Positions 35,040 to 42,731 of a stretch of 64,000 bases of DNA are shown one piece after another. How positions within the stretch are numbered: the stretch's first letter is position 1; the number at the start of each line of letters is the position of its first letter. The position numbers and the translations under genes were made by a program. The notes beneath the pieces are model-generated. The model searched no databases, was not told the origin of the DNA, and was given only the letters and a program-made list of their open reading frames with translations. The DNA is from Streptomyces clavuligerus (GTDB lineage: Bacteria > Actinomycetota > Actinomycetes > Streptomycetales > Streptomycetaceae), in contig NZ_CP027858.1 of NCBI RefSeq assembly GCF_005519465.1, positions 1,674,001 to 1,738,000 on the forward strand. The letters run 5' to 3'.

Positions 35040-37531
35040 CGGTTGCGCGGAGTCCGTTCCGAGTCGTTGCCGGGCGCGGCCGGCGCCCTGTCCTGTCCCT
35101 GCGCGGCAGCCGACACACCGGCCCCACGCCCTGCGGGGCCCTCGGCCCCGGCCCCTTCCGCCGCCCCGTCCTCGGGCTCCAGAAGGTCCACCCGGCCGCC
35201 GTCGGCCACCGCCGGGCCCTGGGGCTCGTCGAAGTCCCCGCCCGCCGGGGGCACCGCGTCCTCGCCCCACAGCCGGGGGTCACGCGGCCTTTGCGGCGTA
35301 CCTGCGGCCGCCAGGCCGCCGCCTCCGTCCCGGGGGGCACGAGCGCCCTCGGTCCCGGCGGCGGCCCGCCCCCCGGAGGAGGCACCGCGCGACACGGCCC
35401 CCGCCGCACCGGCGGCCGGGATCTCCGGCACGGACGCGGCCCCGCCATCCGGTGCCCCGGAGGCGCGAACACCCGCGTCCCCGGGGCGTACGGGACCGTC
35501 GGCACCCGGCCCGGCCACGTCCCCACCCGGGGCGGCGGCACCGGCACCGGTCGGCGGAGGCCCCTCACCCGACCGGGAGCCACGCGCCTCCGCAGCCGCG
35601 GACGGGACACCGGCACCGGCACCGGCACCGGCACCGGACGATCCGCTGCCTGTGCCACCGTCCGCCGTGGCGGACGCGGCGGACACTGCGGACGCGGCGG
35701 AACGGGACCGGGCGGGGGCGTCCCCGGGGACGGGGGGACGCGTGGGCCCTCCGCCGGTACCCGACGCGGTCACGGCACCGCCGGGGGCCCCGGCACCGGC
35801 CCGGGACGCCGCTCCGCCGTCCGCGCCTCCGGGAGCACCCGTGGTCCCGGACCGCACGGACCCGGCGGCACCGGCCGACGGACTGCCGTCCTGCACCGGC
35901 GCGCCCTCCGTACCGCCGAAGCGCCCGCCGCCCGGTGCCCCCTGGCGTACGGGACCGTCGGCACCCGGCCCGGCCAGGTCCCCACCGGAGGTCGCACCGC
36001 GCGACGAGGACGCCGGTCCGCCGCCCGTGTCGCCGAGGACACCGCCGTCCGCCGCGGCGGACGCGGCCGAACGCGACCGGGCGGGGGCGTCCCCGGGGAC
36101 GGGAGCACCCGTGGTCCCGCGCCGCACGGACCCGGCGGCAGCGGCACCGGCCGACGGACTGCCGTCCGCACCGCCGCCCCGCGCCGGGGGCAGTTCCCCG
36201 GGCTCGGTCAGGTCCTCGGCAGAGGCGGCGACGGAGGCGCGTGGTGCGGGTACCGGCGGGCCGGTGGTGGGTCCGGGCTTCGCGAGGCTGTAAGCCGTGC
36301 GGGGGTCGGGGGGCGGGGCGGAGGCGGCCGTGGTCACCGGCGCGATCGCGGGCGCGGCGGAGCGCGGGGGCTTCTCCAGGGAGGTTTGCGGGCGGCCCGG
36401 CGGGGTGGGGGCGTCCGGGGGGACGGAACCGCGGCGGCGGTGGCGGCGGAGAGTGCGGCTCACGGCCGTCGCGAGCGCGGCGGACTCGACGTCGACGCCG
36501 AGCCCCGGCCCGAGCAGCCGTCCGCCGGGCTCGGCGTGCAGGCTCCAGCAGCGGCCCGGCACGCGGGCCCCGCCGACGAGCGCCCGTACCCGGCCGGAGG
36601 CGCAGAGCCCGGCCAGCCGGGCCCGCTGCTCCCCGGTCGGGGCCCAGCAGACCACCACCGGCGGCTGCCCCGCCGCCCCGTCCACGAGGCCGTCACGTCC
36701 GTCGTCGGGGCTGTCGAGGCCGTCGAGGACGGCGTCCAGGTCCCGCCCCGGGTAGCGGGCGTGCACCCCGCGCGTCACCTCCACGTCCGGCCCGCCGGGA
36801 ACCCGTTCGAGCTGCGCGGCCAGCGCCTGGAGGACACTGCGCGCGGTCCGCTGGTCGCCCTCCACGCCGATCGCGGGCGGCCCGTCCGCCCAGTCCACGG
36901 CGACCGGACCGGCGGCCGTCCGGTCCACGCCCAGCGCGAGCAGCAGCCGCCCGGCGGTGGGCTCGTCGGCCCTGTCCGCCCCGCCGTTCCCGCCGTTCCC
37001 GCCGTTCGCGTCGGCCTCTGTGGCCTCGTCCGTCGGTGCCGGCAGTACCGAGTCCACCGGCGCCGACCAGCTCCACCCACCGGGCGCGGCGGAGACGTCG
37101 TGCCACGGCGCCACCGGTTCCACCGGGCTGCGCCCGGTCACGACGACGGCGACCCGGTCGCGCTCGGGGCTCAGCCCGACCGCCGCGCCGTGGCAGCCCG
37201 TGCCGGAGGAGCGTTCGGCCGCGTCGAGCGCGGCGGTCATCGCGGCGGGCGCGGACGGGTCCGCGAAGTACGCGGTCAGCGTCCGGACCCGGCGCCGGTG
37301 CACCCGCCGGGCCCGCACCGGCTGGGTGAAGGCCCGGCGGGTCGTCCTGATCTCCCAGACGAGCCGGCGCCAGGCCGGCCGCACGCCGCCCTGGGCCCGG
37401 ATCGCCCGTATCAGCCACCACAGGAGCAGCACGAAGGCGGTGGCCAGCCCGATCAGGATGACGGACGATCTGCGGTCCGGCAGTCCGAGGGCCAGCAGCG
37501 CGGAAGCGGCGGACGGCGCCCCGGCGGTCAC
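35036..37531 (-). CDS. Single-pass membrane protein with long disordered tail, coupled to the FtsK-like motor
   Basis: About 831 residues. One strong membrane helix near residues 25-45 (SVILIGLATAFVLLLWWLI), a basic stretch, a folded region (about 60-330) with repeated V-x-W/G patterns, then about 450 residues of Gly/Ala/Pro/Ser-rich low-complexity sequence. I recognise no named family. Its stop overlaps the start of the FtsK/EssC-like gene by ATGA, so it probably belongs to the same secretion complex, in the position of an EccE/EssA-type accessory protein. The low-complexity DNA yields long spurious frames on the other strand. GTG 37531 follows GAGG; GTG 37540 is also possible. Confidence 0.75.
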   Translation of the reverse strand: MTAGAPSAASALLALGLPDRRSSVILIGLATAFVLLLWWLIRAIRAQGGVRPAWRRLVWEIRTTRRAFTQPVRARRVHRRRVRTLTAYFADPSAPAAMTAALDAAERSSGTGCHGAAVGLSPERDRVAVVVTGRSPVEPVAPWHDVSAAPGGWSWSAPVDSVLPAPTDEATEADANGGNGGNGGADRADEPTAGRLLLALGVDRTAAGPVAVDWADGPPAIGVEGDQRTARSVLQALAAQLERVPGGPDVEVTRGVHARYPGRDLDAVLDGLDSPDDGRDGLVDGAAGQPPVVVCWAPTGEQRARLAGLCASGRVRALVGGARVPGRCWSLHAEPGGRLLGPGLGVDVESAALATAVSRTLRRHRRRGSVPPDAPTPPGRPQTSLEKPPRSAAPAIAPVTTAASAPPPDPRTAYSLAKPGPTTGPPVPAPRASVAASAEDLTEPGELPPARGGGADGSPSAGAAAAGSVRRGTTGAPVPGDAPARSRSAASAAADGGVLGDTGGGPASSSRGATSGGDLAGPGADGPVRQGAPGGGRFGGTEGAPVQDGSPSAGAAGSVRSGTTGAPGGADGGAASRAGAGAPGGAVTASGTGGGPTRPPVPGDAPARSRSAASAVSAASATADGGTGSGSSGAGAGAGAGVPSAAAEARGSRSGEGPPPTGAGAAAPGGDVAGPGADGPVRPGDAGVRASGAPDGGAASVPEIPAAGAAGAVSRGASSGGRAAAGTEGARAPRDGGGGLAAAGTPQRPRDPRLWGEDAVPPAGGDFDEPQGPAVADGGRVDLLEPEDGAAEGAGAEGPAGRGAGVSAAAQGQDRAPAAPGNDSERTPRNR

Positions 37532-37960
37532 GCGCCGCACCTCGCGGTGGACGGGGCGCGGAGCCGGGGTGTTCCGGGCGGATGGGAGGGCACGGGAACC
37601 TCGCGGGGGCTGGGTCGTCGGGTGGGGCCGACGCCGGTCCGGCCGCCGGGGCCTCGTCGAGCGTGCGGGCGACAGCAGGGGACCGACATCGAGCTACAGG
37701 GAGAATTCTCCGCCCGGGTTCCCCGCCGGGGCTCCTTCGCGACAATCATGGCTTGAATTCGACCGTCACATCAGTCACCTGCGGCTCTCTGAGCCCAAGC
37801 GCTCCAAACAAGCCAGCTCCCCCGCCACTCGCACCCTTCGTCCGCCCGCCGTCCTCCCTTTGTCCGCTCTTCATCCACCTTTCGTCCGCCCTTCGTCCGC
37901 ACTCCCGGGAGGGAACGGGACACTGTCGGCCGCACCGCCCCTCCCGCGTAGGGTGACCGC
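37532..37960. other. 429-bp divergent region with degenerate TTCGTCCGC tandem repeats
   Basis: Lies between the secretion membrane gene and the response regulator. About 37820-37905 consists of degenerate 10-12-bp direct repeats (CCTTCGTCCGCCC, CTTTGTCCGCTC, TTTCGTCCGCCC, TTCGTCCGCA), beginning just before the regulator gene. They could be phased regulator-binding sites. No gene is supported. Confidence 0.55.
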
Positions 37961-38656
37961 ATGACCGCCACCCCCGACGACGCCCCGCGCACCCGGCCCG
38001 TGCGCGTCGTCCTCGCCGACGACGAGGCCATGATCCGGGCGGGGGTGTGCGCGATCCTCGCCGCCGAGCCCGGCATCGAGGTGGTCGCCGAGGCGGCCGA
38101 CGGGCACGAGGCGGTCGAGCTGACGCTGCGCCACCGGCCGGACGTCGTCCTGCTGGACGTCCGGATGCCCCGGTTCGACGGGCTGCGCGCGGCCGAGGAG
38201 ATCCAGCGGGTGGCACCGGACACGGCGGTCGTGATGCTGACGACGTTCTCGGAGGACGAGTACATCGCCCGCGCGCTCGACTCCGGGGCGAGCGGCTTCC
38301 TGCTCAAGGCGGGCGACCCCCGGGAACTGATCGCCGGGGTGCGGGCGGTGGCCGACGGGGCCGCCTGTCTCTCCCCCGAGGTCGCGCGGCGGGTCATCGC
38401 CCGGCTCGGCGACGGCCGTCTCTCGCGCGCCTGGGCCGCCCGGCGGACGCTGGAGCCGCTGACCCGACGGGAACGGGACGTGGTCGCCCTCGTCGCCGAC
38501 GGCCTCTCCAACGCGGAGGTCGCCGAACGGCTCCATGTCGTCGAGGGCACCGTCAAGGCGCACGTCAGCGCCGTGCTCGCCCGGCTCGGCCTGCGCAACC
38601 GGGTCGAGCTCGCGATCCTCGTGCACGAGGCGGGCCCCGTCCACCGAAAGTCGTAG
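37961..38656 (+). CDS. NarL/FixJ-family response regulator
   Basis: 231 residues. Receiver domain (about 12-130) with acidic pocket ADDEAM, phospho-acceptor Asp in VVLLDVRMP (about 65), conserved Thr in MLTTF and Lys in LLKAGDP. C-terminal LuxR-type helix-turn-helix (about 160-220: LTRRERDVVALVADGLSN, VEGTVKAHVS). It precedes a histidine kinase of the matching HisKA_3 class, so the pair forms a two-component system. The signal and targets are unknown; the FG-GAP protein gene downstream, with direct repeats in its leader, is one candidate target. Confidence 0.95.
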   Translation: MTATPDDAPRTRPVRVVLADDEAMIRAGVCAILAAEPGIEVVAEAADGHEAVELTLRHRPDVVLLDVRMPRFDGLRAAEEIQRVAPDTAVVMLTTFSEDEYIARALDSGASGFLLKAGDPRELIAGVRAVADGAACLSPEVARRVIARLGDGRLSRAWAARRTLEPLTRRERDVVALVADGLSNAEVAERLHVVEGTVKAHVSAVLARLGLRNRVELAILVHEAGPVHRKS

Positions 38657-38744
38657 CGCCCCGGGCACCTTGCTCCGGACCCGCGCCGCAAACCGTACTT
38701 TCGGTGGGGGCCGGGGCTTTGCCCCCTGGGGCAGAGTTGAGGGC

Positions 38745-40382
38745 ATGCGCCGAGAAAGGACCCGTGACACCCTCGCCGACCTCGCACTCTGGGCCGTGCT
38801 CTGCTGCCCCGTGCTGCTGTGGTCCGCCCCGAGCGGCGGTGCCCCCTGGGCGGTGTCCGCCGCCGGGTGCGCCCTCCTCGGCCTCGCGGTGCTGCTGTGC
38901 CGCCGTGCCCCGCTGCTGTCGCTGGGGATCGCCGTCGCCCTCTCCGCCCTCGAACACCCCCAGCTCATCAGCCCCGAGTACACACTCGCGCTGCTGGTCT
39001 TCGGCTGTCTCACCGGCCGCCGCTCACCCCGGGCCCGCCCCGCCGCCCTCGCGTTCGCCGCGCTGGCCGCCAGCTGGCCCCTCGTGCTGCTCGCCACCGG
39101 CGGCGATCTGTGGAAGTGGCCCGGCCAGATCGCCGCGGTGTTCTTCGCCGTCGTCGTCCCCTGGCTGGTGGGACGGTACACGCGCCAGTACGCCGAACTG
39201 GTGCGCACCGGCTGGGAGCTGGCGGAGCGGATGGAGCGCGAGCAGCGGGCCGTGGCCGACCGGGAGCGGCTGCGGGAGCGGTCCCGGATCGCCGGGGACA
39301 TGCACGACTCGCTGGGCCACGATCTGTCGCTGATCGCGGTACGGGCCGCCGCCCTGGAGGTGGACCGCACGCTGAGCGGACCGCAGCGGGAGGCCGCCGG
39401 GGAGCTGCGGCGGGCGGCGGCCGACGCCACGGCCCGGCTGCGGGACATCGTCGGGGTGCTGCGCGCCGACGGCGAACGGGCGCCGACCACGCCGGTCGGG
39501 GACACGGTGCGCGCGCTGGTGGACCGGGCCCGGGACGCGGGTCTGGAGATCACCCTCGCCGAGGAGGACACCCGGCCGGGCCCGGACGGCGGGCCCGGTC
39601 CGGACGGCGGGCCGGGCTCGGACAGCGGGCCGCACGGGGCATCACCGCTGCCGGAGATGGTGGACCGCGCGGTCCACCGGGTCGTCCAGGAGGCCGTCAC
39701 CAACGCGGCCCGGCACGCGCCGGGCGCGGCCGTCGCGGTCGCGGTGGTCCGGGAGCCGGAGGCGGTCCGGGTCACGGTGGGCAGCGGCCCGGCGCGGCGG
39801 GCGCCGGGGCGCCCGGGGAACGGCAGCGGTCTGGTCGGGCTCGACGAGCGGGTGCGGCTCGCGGGCGGCAGCCTCGCCCACGGCCCCCGCGCGGACGGCG
39901 GTTTCACGGTGGAGGCCCGCCTCCCGGCCGCCGCCGACCACCCAGGGACCCCCGCGCCACCGTCCCCCGCCACCACGTCGGAACGGGAACTGGACCGGGC
40001 CCGGCGCCGGGTGCGGCGCGGGCTGTGGCAGGCGATCACCGTCCCCGTGGTGGCGCTCGCGGTCCTCGGCGTGGCGTTCTTCTTCATCGACGAGCACTTC
40101 CGCAACCGGAGCCTGCTGGAGCGGGAGCGGTACGACCTGCTCCGCATAGGCGACACCCGCGCGGACGCCGATACCCGGCTCCCCGAGCAGGCCCTGGAGC
40201 AGCGGCCCCCGGGGGTGGACCCGGAGCCCGCGGACGCGGGCGAGTGTCGGTACTACCGGGTGCGCAAGTACAGCGACGACAGCGCCTACCGGCTCTGCTT
40301 CCGGGACGACCGGCTGGTGTCCAAGACGGTGGTCGAGGACGTGCCGAACGAGGAGTTCCGCGACGGCGCCGACAGCGGCTGA
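38745..40382 (+). CDS. Sensor histidine kinase (HisKA_3) with an extra C-terminal membrane segment
   Basis: 545 residues. Four or five N-terminal membrane helices (about 10-140), dimerisation helix with the phospho-acceptor His in GDMHDSLGHDLS (about 187), and a GHKL ATPase domain (about 300-400; N-box VVQEAVTNAARHA, G box GNGSGLVGLDERV). Unusually, a further membrane helix follows (about 430-450, VPVVALAVLGVAFFFI), then an 80-residue tail containing GECRYYRVRKYSD and YRLCFRDDRLVSK. The tail would be outside the cell if topology follows the helix and could be a second sensor. It follows the response regulator after 88 bases containing a small hairpin. Confidence 0.92.
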   Translation: MRRERTRDTLADLALWAVLCCPVLLWSAPSGGAPWAVSAAGCALLGLAVLLCRRAPLLSLGIAVALSALEHPQLISPEYTLALLVFGCLTGRRSPRARPAALAFAALAASWPLVLLATGGDLWKWPGQIAAVFFAVVVPWLVGRYTRQYAELVRTGWELAERMEREQRAVADRERLRERSRIAGDMHDSLGHDLSLIAVRAAALEVDRTLSGPQREAAGELRRAAADATARLRDIVGVLRADGERAPTTPVGDTVRALVDRARDAGLEITLAEEDTRPGPDGGPGPDGGPGSDSGPHGASPLPEMVDRAVHRVVQEAVTNAARHAPGAAVAVAVVREPEAVRVTVGSGPARRAPGRPGNGSGLVGLDERVRLAGGSLAHGPRADGGFTVEARLPAAADHPGTPAPPSPATTSERELDRARRRVRRGLWQAITVPVVALAVLGVAFFFIDEHFRNRSLLERERYDLLRIGDTRADADTRLPEQALEQRPPGVDPEPADAGECRYYRVRKYSDDSAYRLCFRDDRLVSKTVVEDVPNEEFRDGADSG

Positions 40383-40566
40383 CTTGCCGGGGCCGACCGG
40401 GGCCGGCACCGGGCACACCCGTGCCGGAGCGCCGTCCGCGGGCACGGAATCACGCGCGCTCCCAGGTGATAGCGGGCGCGGAGGCAACCAAACCGCCCTC
40501 TGCTCTGTCCGGACACGGGAGACGGGAAGATCGCCGGGCCTGGCCTCTCCCCGTTCCGCTGTCCTT

Positions 40567-40605
40567 GTTGTTGGTCACCGTTGCCCCTAGTTGTTGGTCA
40601 CCGTT
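40567..40605. promoter_or_regulatory. 16-bp direct repeat upstream of the FG-GAP protein gene
   Basis: GTTGTTGGTCACCGTT occurs at 40567-40582 and 40590-40605, a 23-base period (about two helical turns), ending 37 bases before the ATG. Each copy contains the dyad GGTCACC. This is a plausible activator site, for example for the adjacent response regulator. Confidence 0.6.
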
Positions 40606-40642
40606 CTGCTCGTCCCACCGACCCGGCACTGAGGAGTACGTC

Positions 40643-42139
40643 ATGACGTCACAGCGTTCGATCCTGGGCTGCACCCTGGTCGCGGCGGCAGCCGCGAGTC
40701 TGCTCACGGCACCGGCGGCGTCCGCCGCGCCGCTCACGGACCCCGCCTCCGTTTCCGTCGCCCGGCCCGACGACTTCGACGGCGACGGCTACCGCGATGT
40801 CGTCGTCGCCGCGCCCGACGCCCAGGTGGGCCAGGTGAGAGCGGCGGGTCAGATCGCCGTCCACTACGGCTCGGCGAGCGGCGCGGTCACCACGCGCAGA
40901 CAGACCTTCCACCAGGACTCGCCCGGGGTACCCGACCAGGCGGAGGAGGGCGACCGCTTCGGCCACGCCCTGGCCACCGGCGACCTCGACCGGGACGGCT
41001 ACACCGACCTGGTCGTCTCCACACCTCTGGAGGACTACCAGCCCCAGTTCGAGAACCAGGGCATGCTCACCGTGGTCTGGGGCGGGAGCCAGGGGCTCGC
41101 GGGCGCGGCGACCGTCCTCGAAGGCCCCATCCGCGAAGGACAGAACGGCACCCTGCTGACGGCCGGGGACTACGACGGCGACGGGGACACGGACCTCGCC
41201 CTCAACCACAGTCACAAGGATCTGCGGATACTCTCGGGGCCCTTCGGCCGCGACGGTTCGGCCGCGGCGAGCAACACCTTTATCACCGGCGGTTTCTACC
41301 AGCGGGTTTCCCATCTCGCCACCGGTGACATCAACGGGGACGGCAGGGACGACCTCTTCTCCGTGCGGAGGCTCACGGACATGCCGCAGCGCGACACCCG
41401 GGGCACGGTCTACTGGCTGGGCGCCCCCGGCGGTCCGAGCGGCCCGGGGACGCCCGTGCTCGCGAACCAGGAGACCACCTCCTTCGGCGGCGACGAACTC
41501 GCCCTGGGCGACGTCGACAAGGACGGCTACGACGACCTCGTCATCGCCCGGTACGACGAGTACACGGGTACCGAGCCCCCGCCGCCCGCCGCGCTCGGCG
41601 GCAAGGTGACCTGGATACCGGGGTCCGCGCAGGGCCCGAAGGGCGATCTGGCCCAGCACATCAACCAGGACACCCCCGGGGTGCCCGGCGCGGCGGAGGC
41701 GGACGACGCCTTCGGCAGCGGGGTCGCGGTCGGCGACATCGACGGGGACGGCTACGCGGACATCTCGGCGGGCGTCCCGTCCGAGGAGCTGAACGGGACG
41801 GCGGGCACCGACCACGGCGCGGTGGTCACCCTGCGGGGCGGCCCGACCGGCCCGACCGGCACCGGGGCCCAGTCGTTCAACCAGAACACGGCCGGGGTGC
41901 CCGGCGCGGCGGAGGCCGGTGACGCCTTCGGCCGGACCACCGCCCTGATCGACACGGACGGCGACGGCCGGTCCGAGCTCTTCGCGGGAGCCCCCGGCGA
42001 GAACGTGAACTCCGGCGCCGTATGGTCCTTCGACGCCACGCCCTCCGGCCCGACCGCCCAGGGCTCGGTCTCCTTCGGCCCGGCCGCCACGGGCATCCAC
42101 CCCGACGGCGCGGCGTTCGGCTCGGCCTTCCAGGACTGA
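40643..42139 (+). CDS. Secreted FG-GAP (integrin-like) beta-propeller protein
   Basis: 498 residues. Signal peptide (1-29, ending ASAAP) and seven FG-GAP/VCBS repeats that form an integrin-alpha-like propeller. Calcium loops include DFDGDGYRD, DLDRDGYTD, DYDGDGDTD, DINGDGRDD, DVDKDGYDD, DIDGDGYAD and DTDGDGRSE. No catalytic domain is attached. It is probably secreted, calcium-stabilised and adhesive or ligand-binding. GAGGAG precedes the ATG. It is not closely related in DNA to the VCBS modules at 2-4 kb, and its codon usage is normal for the window. Confidence 0.9.
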   Translation: MTSQRSILGCTLVAAAAASLLTAPAASAAPLTDPASVSVARPDDFDGDGYRDVVVAAPDAQVGQVRAAGQIAVHYGSASGAVTTRRQTFHQDSPGVPDQAEEGDRFGHALATGDLDRDGYTDLVVSTPLEDYQPQFENQGMLTVVWGGSQGLAGAATVLEGPIREGQNGTLLTAGDYDGDGDTDLALNHSHKDLRILSGPFGRDGSAAASNTFITGGFYQRVSHLATGDINGDGRDDLFSVRRLTDMPQRDTRGTVYWLGAPGGPSGPGTPVLANQETTSFGGDELALGDVDKDGYDDLVIARYDEYTGTEPPPPAALGGKVTWIPGSAQGPKGDLAQHINQDTPGVPGAAEADDAFGSGVAVGDIDGDGYADISAGVPSEELNGTAGTDHGAVVTLRGGPTGPTGTGAQSFNQNTAGVPGAAEAGDAFGRTTALIDTDGDGRSELFAGAPGENVNSGAVWSFDATPSGPTAQGSVSFGPAATGIHPDGAAFGSAFQD

Positions 42140-42731
42140 CCCCGGGCCCGGACCGCCCATGGCCCGGGGCGCGCACGCCCACAGCCCCGGGCCGAAACCC
42201 CGAAGCCGTGACCCGGGCCTGCCCCGACGACCCGGCACCGGCCCGGAACCCACGCGCCCGGCCGGAACAGGAGCACGCGCCGGAGCACGTGCTCCGGGCC
42301 CGGCCCTCGCGGCCCCGGGCAGAGCACGGCCCCCACGGCCGATGGGGCGCCGTGGCCCCGCGCGGTCGCCCGAGGGCCCGAGCCCTCCGCCCGGAGGCCG
42401 CACCGGGGACGAAAGCCCAGCCCCTGGAGACGACCGGGTACGCCCGAAGCCGCGCCGAGCCCGGTGCCCACAGACACGAGCACAGACACAGGAACAGGCA
42501 CAGACACGGGCACGGGCACGGGCACACCCGCGGAGGACCCGGAGTCCGGCGCCGTCGCCCCGAGGGGCCCGAGCCCCCACCCGGGAGGCAGCCCCGGGAT
42601 GGAACCGAAGGCCCCGGGGCCCGAGCGGACCCGGGCCCCGCGCCGTCACCCCGGGACTTCAGGGGCGACCTGAGCCCGGCGCACGGCCGCCCGACCTCTG
42701 CCGGAGGCCCGGCGCACCGCCGCCGAAGGGG
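42140..42731. other. 592-bp intergenic spacer rich in short GC repeats
   Basis: No gene supported. It holds degenerate hexamer repeats (ACGGGC / ACAGGC type) at about 42470-42530 and several GC-rich imperfect inverted repeats that may act as a shared terminator for the convergent FG-GAP and glgP genes. Long open frames on all strands here are composition artefacts. Confidence 0.6.

Noticed and set aside
35291..37756. Plus-strand frames of 800 or more residues opposite the secretion membrane gene
   Set aside because: They are reverse-strand shadows of a low-complexity Gly/Ala/Pro-rich coding region.
40643..42139. FG-GAP protein as a third copy of the 2-4 kb VCBS cassette
   Set aside because: It shares the calcium-loop motif only; DNA sequence, repeat number and codon usage differ.
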